Source: Neurospora crassa OR74A
Lineage: Eukaryota > Ascomycota > Sordariomycetes > Sordariales > Sordariaceae
Assembly (NCBI RefSeq): GCF_000182925.2
Contig: NC_026504.1
Coordinates: 310,001-374,000, forward strand
Length of the DNA: 64,000 nucleotides
Reading direction: 5' to 3'
The translations under genes and the position numbers were made by a program. The notes beneath the pieces are model-generated. The model searched no databases and was not told the DNA's origin. It saw nothing but the letters and a program-made list of their open reading frames with translations. Below are positions 10,439-19,886 of the stretch, one piece after another; the first letter of the stretch is position 1; each line of letters opens with the position of its first letter.

Positions 10439-11524
10439 ATGTCTCCTATCAGCACGGCTACTACAGCCTTGAACTTCATCACGGCCGTTGCCACCATTGC
10501 GCAGCACATACCTGCGCCTACTCCCACACCCACGCCCACGCCCACGCCTACCATCCCCTCTCCACAAGCATCGGAAACAGCTAGTGCGTCATCTGAGCCA
10601 ACCATATTCGTGCCAGAGCCGTACAACTCCGGCACATCTTTCTTCGCTTCTATCGCAAACATTTTATACATGTTCGTGTACACCATCCCGCGCGCCTACC
10701 AAGGCATCCTCGGTCTCTTCATGCGGTCGCAAAATCAAAAAGCGGCTCTTGCCAAGGAAGCCGAAGAGAAAAGCTATCGCATCCAACAAGTGGAGGGCAT
10801 CAACAAGATCGCTGAGCTTATGCAAGCACAAGGCGAGCGATCGGATAAGATGCTGGAGCTCATGGCGACTATGGCGGATGACAACAAGGCCTTGAAGCAA
10901 GACAACAAGGCGTTGCGCCAAACAGTCGAAAAGCTTGAGACGGAAAGCAAAGCGACGAAGGAGGACAACGTAGCGTTGAGGCAGCGCGTCGAAAAGCTTG
11001 AGTCGAGGGTGGAGACCAAAGCGATAAAGGCAGAAATTCCCATGGCCGCTGACAAGAGCGCAAAAGACGGCATCAAGGCTCCATTGACGGAGGTGAGCCA
11101 GGAAATGACCGAAGCACTACAGGTGGTGATCAAGGAGGCCTTCCAGGATGCATTGAAGGAGGCAAACCCGCCACCGAGGGAAGCGACAAAGGGTCTGATC
11201 GAAGGGATGGATAGGATGACGGACAGCATGAGGTCGGTGGTAACGGCTGTCCAGGGGTTGAAGAGGGTGTTTAGAGTTGGCTTGCAGGCAGTGGACAACA
11301 ATACCCGGGCTCTCGATCACAAGGTGGATTGGATGCTCGATTATTACCTTGATGAGAACGAGAGGTTCCATACTCTCAAGGTAGTTCTTCAGGGACTATT
11401 CAACCTTGTTGGCTCTACCTCGCATGCCACTTCAACTACTTCCCATTCATCCTGGGGCGGAGATCCCGTGAAGAGCGAGATTGCAGTGGACAAATCGGGC
11501 TGGGAGGAAAGACGAGACCCTTAG
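10439..11524 (+). CDS. Family A member A1: membrane-anchored coiled-coil protein
   Basis: Single-exon gene, 361 aa. I do not recognise the family outside this window. Start ATG at 10439 (MSPIST) is chosen because A2 and A3 begin with the same MSPV/IS motif. Order of parts: Ser/Thr/Pro-rich N-terminus of about 60 residues with a PTPTPTP run; the family motif PEPYNS; one hydrophobic membrane segment (FFASIANILYMFVYTIP, about residues 67-83); a long Lys/Glu-rich coiled coil with two near-repeats (KALRQTVEKLETES and VALRQRVEKLES); then the conserved C-terminal block DHKVDWMLDYYLDENERF, LKVVLQGL and SSWGGDPV. Orientation suggests a short outside or lumenal end and a long cytoplasmic coil. Function unknown. 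Part of a four-gene tandem array. Confidence 0.8.
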   Translation: MSPISTATTALNFITAVATIAQHIPAPTPTPTPTPTPTIPSPQASETASASSEPTIFVPEPYNSGTSFFASIANILYMFVYTIPRAYQGILGLFMRSQNQKAALAKEAEEKSYRIQQVEGINKIAELMQAQGERSDKMLELMATMADDNKALKQDNKALRQTVEKLETESKATKEDNVALRQRVEKLESRVETKAIKAEIPMAADKSAKDGIKAPLTEVSQEMTEALQVVIKEAFQDALKEANPPPREATKGLIEGMDRMTDSMRSVVTAVQGLKRVFRVGLQAVDNNTRALDHKVDWMLDYYLDENERFHTLKVVLQGLFNLVGSTSHATSTTSHSSWGGDPVKSEIAVDKSGWEERRDP

Positions 11525-12255
11525 TAGAAACGATAATGAAAGACTAGGTAGATTGGACACATGGAAATTACAGTTTTTATTACAGGTACAAGTCTCTCGA
11601 AGTAGAGGTACCTACCTCTAGTCATACCAATCCACCGTCCCGCTACCATTTGCTAGGAAACACTTCTCACCAAACCTAATTACTTCAACAGCTCCTGCCC
11701 CTTGGAACTATGACCAGGCGGTGAATCATCATTCATGGTAGCCCAGGACCATGGAATATTACCTCACGTCCATAAAAAAACATAAAAATAATACGTTTTC
11801 CTCTCAAAGATTTCCAGTCCACTTGAAGTATTCGGCTGTAGTGAACGAAGATATTTCTAGAAAACACACTTTACCACTATCTTATGTGTCCATGCTAGAC
11901 CTAATGCACTGTCATTTGTATAGGCATATACAAGAAGGGTATTTGCTCCGTTTCAAGGTTTCTATTTTTCTCGTCTTCACTATTCACTCCGCATTTCGAC
12001 AATGTCCACTCATCAATATGCCGCCCTCAAGGTTGAGCTGGAGGTTTGACTCCACCACCCTGATTTCTTGACTATTGCGACCTTCACCGACGTACGGCCC
12101 GCTATGAAACCTTATGTTCTACGTGGAACCTGGAAACGGAATGTGAATCTCCAGGGTATAAATATTCCAGTTATCTCTTCGATTCCTCATTGCGCAAATT
12201 CTTCCTCTCTATCAGTCACCACCTTCACTTTCCAACGATCCCGTCGGAAACAACC
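11525..12255. other. Intergenic region and upstream block of A2
   Basis: No gene supported. Pieces repeat between family A spacers. Just downstream of A1 and of A2 the block AAATTACAGTTTTTATTACAG / AAAATCACTGTTTCTGTCACG is followed by GGTACAAGTCTCTCGAAG-like sequence and by CAATCCACCGTCCCGCTA. The 5' block CCGCCCTCAAGGTTGAG is at about 12013. Confidence 0.55.
12157..12165 (+). promoter_or_regulatory. TATA box of A2
   Basis: TATAAATAT, about 100 bp before ATG 12256 and about 125 bp before the alternative ATG at 12283, matching A1 and A3. Confidence 0.6.
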
Positions 12256-13143
12256 ATGAAATACCACTTTTTGGGTGGCATGATGTCTCCGGTGTCTACA
12301 GCAGTCTCAATCGTCGCCACAGGCGCCAATGCCCAAACCACAACCACAGCAGCTGCAGTAGCCACTACCATGACAACTATGTTCACGTCGACATTGGGTA
12401 CAATCATCCAACAACAGACGGTACCAAGCCCTACTACCATCCTTCCCCCGGCATCAAAAACAGCACCAGAGGCAGCACCCGGCGGTGCAACATCACCCAG
12501 GCCATTTTTGTCAGAGCCGTACGCCTCTGCCATCACTTTATTTGCAGCCATCACAACCATCATCTACTTCTTCTTCTACCTCATCCCCTTCGATATCATG
12601 GGCATATGCCAATTTTCTCGACGCGTCAAAAAGAGACAAAGGAAACTTGCCGAGAAGCGGGAGAAACGAGAGGCAAAGAGGGAGCAAGTCGTCGAGAGGC
12701 GAAGAAAGGATGTGCAAATCACCGAAACGCACGCCTACCGGGTTCATCAGATTCTGGATTCCGAGAGGCAGACCAACGCTCAGATCCTCACTTGGGAGGA
12801 AAGCAAGAGGATGAGGGAAACCATGGAAAAGATGGCGAATACTATGGAGACGGTGGTGAGGGCTGTAAAGGGGCTGGAGGGGGTATTTCAAGTTGGCTTA
12901 GAAGCAGTAGAGGATAGGACTAGGGCTCTTGATCACAAGGTGGACTGGATGCTGGACGATTACCTGGCTGAGAACGATAGATTTCACGCTCTTAAGGTAA
13001 TTCTCCAGGGGTTGCTAGAGCATATGGCCTCTACGTCAACTACTAATTCCTCTACTGACCAGTCATCCTGGGGTGGAGATATCGTAGAGAGCCGGATCAT
13101 TGTGGAAGAATTCAATTGGGAGGAGAAACAACAGCCCTGGTAG
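12256..13143 (+). CDS. Family A member A2: membrane-anchored coiled-coil protein
   Basis: Single exon, 295 aa from the ATG at 12256. An internal ATG at 12283 (MSPVST) aligns best with A1 and may be the real start, which would give 286 aa. A Thr/Ala-rich N-terminus is followed by FLSEPYAS, a membrane segment (ITLFAAITTIIYFFFYLIP), a strongly basic stretch (RRVKKRQRKLAEKREKREAK) and a shorter coiled coil than A1. The shared C-terminus has DHKVDWMLDDYLAENDRF, LKVILQGLL, SSWGGD and a final QQPW. The basic stretch right after the membrane segment fits a cytosolic C-terminus by the positive-inside rule. Function unknown. Confidence 0.78.
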   Translation: MKYHFLGGMMSPVSTAVSIVATGANAQTTTTAAAVATTMTTMFTSTLGTIIQQQTVPSPTTILPPASKTAPEAAPGGATSPRPFLSEPYASAITLFAAITTIIYFFFYLIPFDIMGICQFSRRVKKRQRKLAEKREKREAKREQVVERRRKDVQITETHAYRVHQILDSERQTNAQILTWEESKRMRETMEKMANTMETVVRAVKGLEGVFQVGLEAVEDRTRALDHKVDWMLDDYLAENDRFHALKVILQGLLEHMASTSTTNSSTDQSSWGGDIVESRIIVEEFNWEEKQQPW

Positions 13144-13628
13144 AGGTAGAAAGAATACCTCACCTCTAGTAGTGAAGGACTGAACTGGAGACATGAAAAT
13201 CACTGTTTCTGTCACGGATACAGGTCTCTAGAGGTAAAGGTAGAGGTAGTTATATTAATCCACCGTCCCGCTATCGTTTGCTTTGTAGGAAACACTTCTT
13301 ACCAAACGTAATACAGTGCCATCCATAGAGGTATGTACATGAAATGGTACCTCTACCTACAGCTACGTACGTGTAGCTGAAGAGCAATTAGGTACAACCT
13401 GTAGGAAACACTCTTTTGAGCTCCCCTTTCTTCTGCACCTTACCACCATTTACTCCCACTCATACAACACCCATGCAATAAGGCACGGTTCTCAAGGTTT
13501 AGGCGGCGTTTTCTCTTCTCCATCTTGCTTTCTGGCCTACAGGTTTTGGAACCCTTCACCAATATACAACCCACTATAGACCCTTCACTACCAGGTAAAG
13601 CCTCATGAATTCCATGATGACCTGTTCC

Positions 13629-13637
13629 TATAAATAT
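13629..13637 (+). promoter_or_regulatory. TATA box of A3
   Basis: TATAAATAT, 127 bp before ATG 13756. Confidence 0.6.
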
Positions 13638-13755
13638 CCTACCCTTTTCCCCCATTACCCATCACACCAAACTTTTCTTTGCATTACTCAACATCATCAA
13701 GCCCCAAGGACTCCTTCGAGAACCAGGTATCAACCACTACACGTCCCGTGCCAGG

Positions 13756-14865
13756 ATGTCTCCAGTATCCGCAACCACTCCAACAGCCATTGCCAGCAAT
13801 TCCCAACCGACGATGGTGTGAGCAGATGCAATGACCTCCACCATCACCATGCCGTCCTCTAACATGGTGACCGTCGTACAACCGGCGCCGTCTACGGCCT
13901 CCACAGTCTCTACCACCACCATCTTCGTCTACAGCCAGGAACCGCCGTCGACAGCCAGTACTTCGACTGCACCTGAACCACTGATTCCCGAACCGTACAA
14001 CTCCGTTTTCACGTTCATAGGCGTGATTGCAGCCATCGTCTACTTCATTGGATACACCATTCCGCATTGCAAAAAGAAGTTCATCAAGTGGCTCCGACGC
14101 AAGAAAATCCGGGAACAACGACTCACCAAGGAACGGGAGGAAAAAGAGGAAAAGCGTGAGAAAAAGGAGGCCAAGCTCGAAACGCGGACCTACCAACTCT
14201 ACTAGATGCAGAGTACTGCGGATTTTATTAAAGGTTAGTACGCTTATATGAAGGAGAGTAGAGCTATTAGGGAAGGCGTCGAGAAGGTTGTCACGGGCGT
14301 GCAAGTACTGCCGGAGGCCATGATGAATTCCATGGCGGAATTCATTAAGGGGGCGGTGAAAGAGGGATACGAGAACGGCGCGAAGGACGCGATGAAGGGC
14401 GTGGGGGAGATCATCACGAAGGCAGTCATGGAGGGTACCAAGCATGGGTACAAGGAGGGATTCAAAGACGCGATAGAGGGAATAGAGGAGGTGATCGCAA
14501 AGGCAGTGACGAAGGGAACTAGTAAGGGCATTAAGGGTGCGATAAAGGAAGTGAATCAAACGGCAAGCGACGGCGTAGAAAAGGTTGTGACCGCGGTCCA
14601 GGGGATAGAGGAGATGATGAAAGTGGGCCTCGAAGAGATGGATCTGAGGGCCCGGTCGATCGAGTATCGAGTAGATTGGATGCTCGATTACCACTTGGAT
14701 GAGAACGAGAGGTTTGGTCTCCTCAAGGCGATTCTCCTTGGATTGCTGAGGAAGGATGACCCTCCCAGTGATCCCCAGGCATTTTGGGGTGCAGATCCAG
14801 TCCATGTCGAGAATCAGATCACGGTGAACGAATCGGACTCGAAGAATGACAGAAAGCCGTGGTAG
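13756..14865 (+). pseudogene. Family A member A3, one frame interrupted by three in-frame stops
   Basis: A single frame runs 370 codons from MSPVS at 13756 to the terminal KPW-stop at 14865, interrupted by TGA at 13819, TAG at 14203 and TAG at 14236 with no frameshift. Everything expected of family A is present: IPEPYNS, the membrane segment (TFIGVIAAIVYFIGYTIP), the basic/Glu stretch (KEREEKEEKREKKEAK), then a distinctive amphipathic repeat (GAVKEGYENGAKDAMKG, VMEGTKHGYKEGFKDAIEG). It ends with YRVDWMLDYHLDENERF and FWGADPV. All three stops are one C-to-T step from CGA or CAG. This fits either light RIP or stops recoded in mRNA; the TAG at 14203 sits in the loop of a 5-bp hairpin. It may therefore be a living, edited gene rather than a dead one. 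Confidence 0.75.
14203..14205 (+). other. In-frame UAG in hairpin loop (A3)
   Basis: ACTCT pairs with AGAGT, leaving the 9-nt loop ACTAGATGC that contains the UAG. Candidate A-to-I (UAG to UGG) site. The second UAG (14236) has only a weak 3-bp stem. The UGA at 13819 starts a 20-nt loop closed by the perfect 7-bp stem GATGGTG/CACCATC. Confidence 0.5.
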
Positions 14866-15467
14866 GAACTTTGGTAGAGGAATTCAGACTTCGGTTACCA
14901 GAGAAGCAAATAAAATCACGAACTTTTCACAGTACGCTAGTCCCTAGGTACCTAGGTACCTACAGTCAAGTCGAAGTGTCCGGTGCATACCTCTACCATG
15001 TCCACCTTCGGTAGAGGTACAGGGGTATTATCATTACATTATAGCGTATTACTACCACCTTAGGTCCCTTACCTGGAGGCACACATGTCTTTCCTCAACT
15101 CTCAAGGTTCATGTTTCTTTTTGTTTGCTCTTCACCCTTCACTCCCACCCACCCCCACATCACGGCACCTAGAGGTACTTACCAACACGCCGCCATTAAG
15201 GAGACTCTCGTGCTTCTTTTGAACCTTGATTTCTGTTCCTTTCCAGGTTCGGAACACTTCACCAATGTACGACCCACTGAACAGAGGCCCTTCACTGCGT
15301 AGAGGTAGAATATTTTTTCCATACCTAGATATAAAGAATCCATCAACCTCAGTTACCCATCCCACCGACCTTCCTCTCCATTACTCACCACTGGTCAATT
15401 CATCATACCGAAAGTCTACACCAAACACACAGTAACCATTAAACACGGAACTCTCCTTCTCTTCACG
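14866..15467. other. Intergenic region and upstream block of A4
   Basis: No gene supported. It contains AGGTACCTAGGTACCTAC and several TAGAGGTA words, CTCAAGGTTC at about 15099, and a TATAAA box at 15330. Confidence 0.5.
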
Positions 15468-16406
15468 ATGAGCCAGACTGCTGAAACAATGGCAACTACC
15501 ACCACAACCCCCGTGTCAACCATCGTCACCTCTTCATTAATCAAGATCATCAACCATCAAGCTCAAACAAGCGCTACCGCTTCCCACTTACCAGCGGCAA
15601 CACCCACCCCATTTTTGCCAGAGCCCTACGCCTCGGCATTCAGCTTCTTTTCTTCACTCGTCACCATCTTCTACTTCTTCGTAGTCACCTTCCCAGCCGC
15701 CATAGTTGGTATCGTCGCCATCTACACATGGAAAAGACGGTGTCGGGAAAAAGCTGCTGCGAAGAAGCAGCAAGATATCGAAAGGGCCGAGACACGAACC
15801 TTCCGCTTTCAGCTTGTGCAGGAAGCGAGGCAGACGAGGGAGTGTCTCGAGAAGATAGAAACGAAAATCAATGCGGGTGGGGTGGTGGAGGGGAAAGTAA
15901 ACTTGAAGGAGGCCCTGGTCACTGTCGTGGAGGCCTTCAAAGAAGGGCGGGAAGTGGAAGGAATGAGAAATAGGAAAGCAAGGAAAGAGAGGAAGGAGTT
16001 GAGGGATGGGTTCCACAAGATCGAGCTCAAACTGGATGGGTTCTTCGACTGCATTCCCAAAGCTGCAGGCGAGAAGAAGAAGAAGAACAGGAGGAAGTAT
16101 CGGACTTACCCAGCGCTGGGTCCGGGTTTCCAGGGCAGGGACAATACACCTGCATGGGGAAGTGCGAGTACGACGGAGCTCGAGGGTCTTTTGGACGCTG
16201 ATGGTTCGGTGGAGGGAAAGGAGGATCACGACTACGAGGCGGACAGGGAGGAATCCGTTTACGACGAGGATGATGCTAGGTCTACCTCTACTGTTTCCAG
16301 TATCTCAACTCCTGAGTATTCTGGAGAGTGGGAGCTACCGGATAAGCAGATTTTAGTGGAGATGGAAGACTGGAATTGGAAGCCCGTTAACGTAAACGAC
16401 TGGTAG
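15468..16406 (+). CDS. Family A member A4: membrane protein with basic and acidic tail
   Basis: Single exon, 312 aa, ATG at 15468. Thr/Ser-rich N-terminus, PTPFLPEPYAS, then a long hydrophobic stretch (FFSSLVTIFYFFVVTFP followed by IVGIVAIYTW), possibly two membrane passes or one long anchor. Then KRRCREKAAAKK. The coil is Lys/Arg/Glu-rich (RNRKARKERKELRDGFHK), and an acidic region follows (DREESVYDEDDARS). The shared VDWMLDY block of A1-A3 is absent or diverged, but a Trp-rich end (EMEDWNWKPVNVNDW) recalls the SGWEE / FNWEE ends. It is the most divergent copy. Function unknown. Confidence 0.72.
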   Translation: MSQTAETMATTTTTPVSTIVTSSLIKIINHQAQTSATASHLPAATPTPFLPEPYASAFSFFSSLVTIFYFFVVTFPAAIVGIVAIYTWKRRCREKAAAKKQQDIERAETRTFRFQLVQEARQTRECLEKIETKINAGGVVEGKVNLKEALVTVVEAFKEGREVEGMRNRKARKERKELRDGFHKIELKLDGFFDCIPKAAGEKKKKNRRKYRTYPALGPGFQGRDNTPAWGSASTTELEGLLDADGSVEGKEDHDYEADREESVYDEDDARSTSTVSSISTPEYSGEWELPDKQILVEMEDWNWKPVNVNDW

Positions 16407-16765
16407 TAGAGGATGATAACATGAACGGACTGGAATCTCATCCCCACGTTAACACCCTCAATACATCATATCACCGTTTTATGTGACAGTCATCTGCTGA
16501 TAAATCAAAGTGTCTAGCGTAGAGGTAGAGAGTGTCTTGTACACCTATTGCCATTGTATCTTCATGACTACCCCTGCTGTACTTCCCCATGCTAAATTCA
16601 CCTATCCTCTATCAATGATGAATCTTCCCATTGAGCGCCACGGCCCAGTCTTCCTTCCGTCTCAGATACAGCAAGATCGTGTCCTACGCCCTAACAATCA
16701 AATATATTATTCTGTTCGGCCATTGCATGCTCCGTTCAATGCAGTCGTATGTGGCTCTGGCCATC
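16407..16765. other. Spacer between converging A4 and C1
   Basis: Probably the two 3' ends. Nothing else recognised; one GTAGAGGTAGAG word lies at about 16519. Confidence 0.5.
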
Positions 16766-17500
16766 TCATTGCGCATGGTCTCCAGACCTGCTTGGTCTAA
16801 GACCAGTTGCAGGCGGTAAAGGGGGCCTCACCTCCACTCCCAGTTTCCTGAGAAGCACATCCAACTGCCTCAGCTGCACCATCAGCATATCGCCCATCCT
16901 CAACTGTAGAACCGCACTTCTGTCGGTCATCGACCCTAGACGTCTCTGACAGCCAAGTATCTCTCTGCATTGACCCAGTAACTCCTTGTGCACGCTGCCA
17001 GTTTCCTTGTATTGGTCAAGTGTCTCCTTCTCATGAGCAACGTCCGCCTTGTTGTCTTGATCAACCCTCTCTTTCCTCGAGCCCAGAATTTCCTTTTGCA
17101 TGGCCACGATCTCTTTGTATTGGGGAAGGGTCTCTTTCTCCTGAGAAAGCTTGTCCTTGTCGTGGGCAAGTTTGTCCTTTGAATGAGCAAGCATTTCCTG
17201 GTGTTGGAGGAGAAGCTCCTTGTTCAGGACAAGGACCTTTTCGACTAGAGATCCGTATAGAGTGGTATACTCGTCAATCTTGTCTACCGTCAACTTGGCA
17301 ATCTGATGCTTTTGTAGTTGCTTCTTTTGCAGCGCGATGATCTCCCGTAAGTGGAACGTGACGTCGGAAGCGATAATGATCAAGATGCCGCACACGATAG
17401 AGAGCTTGGGTTCTGGGACGAACCACATTACGACGCAAAGGAGGGCGAATGAAATTCCGTAGGCGGCGGTCAGGACTGTCATGGGGGGGTTGTCGTCCAT
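16766..17500 (-). CDS. C1: two-pass membrane protein with long coiled coil
   Basis: Single exon, 244 aa, start MDDNPPM. Two hydrophobic segments near the N-terminus (GISFALLCVVMWFV and LSIVCGILIIIAS) form a hairpin-like anchor. They are followed by a Lys/Gln/Glu/His-rich coiled coil with an imperfect 7-11 residue repeat (SKDKLAHDKDKLSQEKETL, then QYKEIVAMQKEIL, then QYKETGSVHKELLGQ). No enzyme motif. It points toward A4 on the opposite strand and shares the small-anchor-plus-coil style with family A, but no clear sequence homology is visible. Function unknown. Confidence 0.65.
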   Translation of the reverse strand: MDDNPPMTVLTAAYGISFALLCVVMWFVPEPKLSIVCGILIIIASDVTFHLREIIALQKKQLQKHQIAKLTVDKIDEYTTLYGSLVEKVLVLNKELLLQHQEMLAHSKDKLAHDKDKLSQEKETLPQYKEIVAMQKEILGSRKERVDQDNKADVAHEKETLDQYKETGSVHKELLGQCREILGCQRRLGSMTDRSAVLQLRMGDMLMVQLRQLDVLLRKLGVEVRPPLPPATGLRPSRSGDHAQ

Positions 17501-18615
17501 TGCAAGTTGAAGGTTTGTGACAGAATGCAGGGGAAGTTGATAATTGCTCTGGTGGGTCTCTGGAGGTCAAGCTGTGTTGTGAGGCTGATACGAACGAGGG
17601 AAGGTGTCGGAGTAGAATGATGGGGATGAAATGGACAGAGTTGTAAGGGTGCATCGGAGGAAAGAGGGCTGCTGACCTATATATCTGGCTGTATGAAATG
17701 ATTGACATAGAATGTGCAACCAAGGAAAAAATGCTCAAAGAATGCTCGAAACGGACAGATACCTCAGACGTGTTGAGGACATTCTAGTACCTCAAGAACT
17801 ACATACAGGTACCTTTCCTGGACAAAGGTGCTTCGATATTCAATGTCCGCTTTCCCATCTTCACAACGAATCCGTTGGGTTAATTGCTCGTTTGCCACCT
17901 CTCGTTCAGTTGTGCTCAATCATAGTCATACACGTCATCGATATTGCATTTATTCAGTCCGTTTGATTCACGGCAAGAGTGTCTGTTAAGATAGGGGCCA
18001 AACGAAGAAAGGGCGACTTGCTAAGGAAGGGAAGGAAGGACAGAGCAGGATGGATCCTTCGTTGGCACAAGTCATGAACGTTGCAGTAGGGGAGAATTTC
18101 CGAACACGCTAGATTGGTCACTTCATTGGCATCTATGACATTTGTCTCACAATTGACTGTGTTATGACAGGAAATCATGAATGGATGGACTAGTCATTTG
18201 CTAGAGGCACCTCTATTCATCAAAATATTGAAAGCATGTATTAGAGCTTTGTCACACTGCAGCGCTCCTTAAATGGCTAAGCCGAAGGGTCCGGTGCGGA
18301 CCAAACCGTTTACATGTTCGTTCATTTACACCATTGGTACCTCTAGAGACTCTTAGGTCCTCCGTCTGCCAAGTCCTTCATCTGTCGCTTTGCCTCTCCT
18401 CCCAATTACTTGCAACCACCAACCTCTTCTCCTCTACGTTTCGTCTGCGAGAGAAGAAGGAACGAATAAGGTTTTTGTGCAGGTGTACGATGTAAAGTGG
18501 GGAAGGAAATACTTAGGTACAGACAAAAGCAGCGTGAGATCGTTGTAGTGCCTTCCAATGAGATTGGTAGAATTTCCTTGATCAGTTGGGCCTTATTCTT
18601 TGTGCGCCTCCGCCC
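17501..18615. other. Intergenic: upstream of C1 and downstream of C2
   Basis: No supported gene. It must contain the C1 promoter (reading leftward). Only short overlapping frames are seen. Confidence 0.45.
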
Positions 18616-19128
18616 TCAGAGTCCTTTTCCTGAGTACCACTGCGTCGTGAACTCATCGCGCGTGCACCCCCTCGATAGAAAGCCATCCCAACGCCGGCGT
18701 GTGCTGTCCTGTTCGAGCTCTACTCCTGCCTTGCAATCCCTTCGAGTGCCCGGTGCTTGGGCGCCTTGCGTTCGGGGCGTGCGTGTCCCCGGGACCATAT
18801 GACTACACCAATGACACTGCTCATGCGCCTTCGTCATCCGTCTTTGCAGCTCCAGATCGCCCGTGTGAATTTTCTGCATAAGAGTGATCGTGCGCGACTC
18901 GATGTCTATGAGCTTAGAGGTATACAAAAGCCTTATATGCTCTTCGTGATATTTGCGAGCGTTGTCGTCATAGGTAGTGAGAACCAATCCTATGACCGAT
19001 ATGGTAATCCAAATGAAAAGCCCGACGGTGGTTAGAATGCTGTCATGGACTGAATAGGTGACGGGGAGAGTGGAAAGGAAGGAAGCCATGTTTGAGGGGA
19101 TGGAGATCTGGAAGTTGTACGATGGCAT
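18616..19128 (-). CDS. C2: small membrane protein with coiled-coil segment
   Basis: Up to 170 aa; the inner Met (MASFLSTL, residue 14) may be the true start. One hydrophobic segment (ILTTVGLFIWITISVIGLVL) is followed by YEEHIRLLYTSKLI-like amphipathic sequence (KYHEEHIRLLYTSKLIDIES, then TLMQKIHTGDLELQRRM). The last about 50 residues (GTRTPRTQGAQAPGTRR) are low complexity and may be downstream sequence after a missed intron. It resembles C1 in plan: N-terminal anchor plus helix, same strand. Function unknown. Confidence 0.45.
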   Translation of the reverse strand: MPSYNFQISIPSNMASFLSTLPVTYSVHDSILTTVGLFIWITISVIGLVLTTYDDNARKYHEEHIRLLYTSKLIDIESRTITLMQKIHTGDLELQRRMTKAHEQCHWCSHMVPGTRTPRTQGAQAPGTRRDCKAGVELEQDSTRRRWDGFLSRGCTRDEFTTQWYSGKGL

Positions 19129-19729
19129 TTAGATGACGTTGATTGAGTGGCACTGATCAAATAGTAGGAGGTACGGGAGGTTAAGTGAATGTTATAGCTG
19201 GTAATGTCAAATCTAAAGTTAGCGTACTTAAGACGAGTAGAGTGGAAGAATCCGGGATATCTCTAGAAGATTGTGTCAGGAACGACCGTTATCCGGGGAC
19301 TTACAGATTAGAGGTGACAAGGACCAAAGTATAGAAATTTCAGTGCTTGATCGTTCTCTATTGTTGCTCTTTTCATATGATTTCAATGGCTTTAGGATAC
19401 AACCTTTACTTGTGCTCATCAATTCCACTTGTGTTCCAGTCATTCACGTCCTCAATACCTATTGTGTTTGCTTGCTTCCTTGTCTAGAGTTGGTTTTCAT
19501 TGAACAGACCAAAACCATCTGGGGTGCAAGTGCAGGAAAAATGGAAGAAAGAGCGACTGTCAAATGGACCAGAAAGCTGTGCTGAGAGCTCGGAGCTAGA
19601 GGCAGGTAGTACCAGGTAGAACCATACAGGCACCAGGCAAGTAGAAGTACCTACCTATGAAGAGGAACCACAAGCAAGGCATGACAGACGACAAGGAAAC
19701 GGCAAAAAGAACGGGCAAAAAAGAAATGT
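19129..19729. other. Intergenic
   Basis: Upstream region of C2 and 3' flank of the tRNA. Nothing further recognised. Confidence 0.45.
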
Positions 19730-19886
19730 GTGCGGTCCGGGATTCGAACCCGGGATCTTTCGCGGTTCCCAAGGCAACATGCCACGTCTTTGCTGCCCCC
19801 CGGTCCCACCCGTCGGTGCCGTTTTCGACTCCGTAAGGTTCCCAGCCTTTAGGAAGCGAACGCGCTGGCCACTGCGCCAACCGCAC
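19730..19886 (-). tRNA. tRNA-Arg (anticodon CCT) with 85-nt intron
   Basis: Read on the minus strand: acceptor GTGCGGT pairs perfectly with ACCGCAC, D-arm GCGC/GCGC, anticodon stem TTCGC with GCGAA, T-arm CCGGG TTCGAAT CCCGG. The anticodon loop starts TTCCTA, giving CCT. The intron lies at 19765-19849, one base 3' of the anticodon as is canonical. It starts AAGG, which can pair with CCT in the precursor. Mature length is 72 nt. An intron of 85 nt is long for a nuclear tRNA and itself looks structured (GGCTGGGAACC / GGGACCGGGGGGCAGC). Internal A and B boxes are intact, so it should be transcribed by RNA polymerase III. CCA is not encoded, as expected. Confidence 0.9.
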
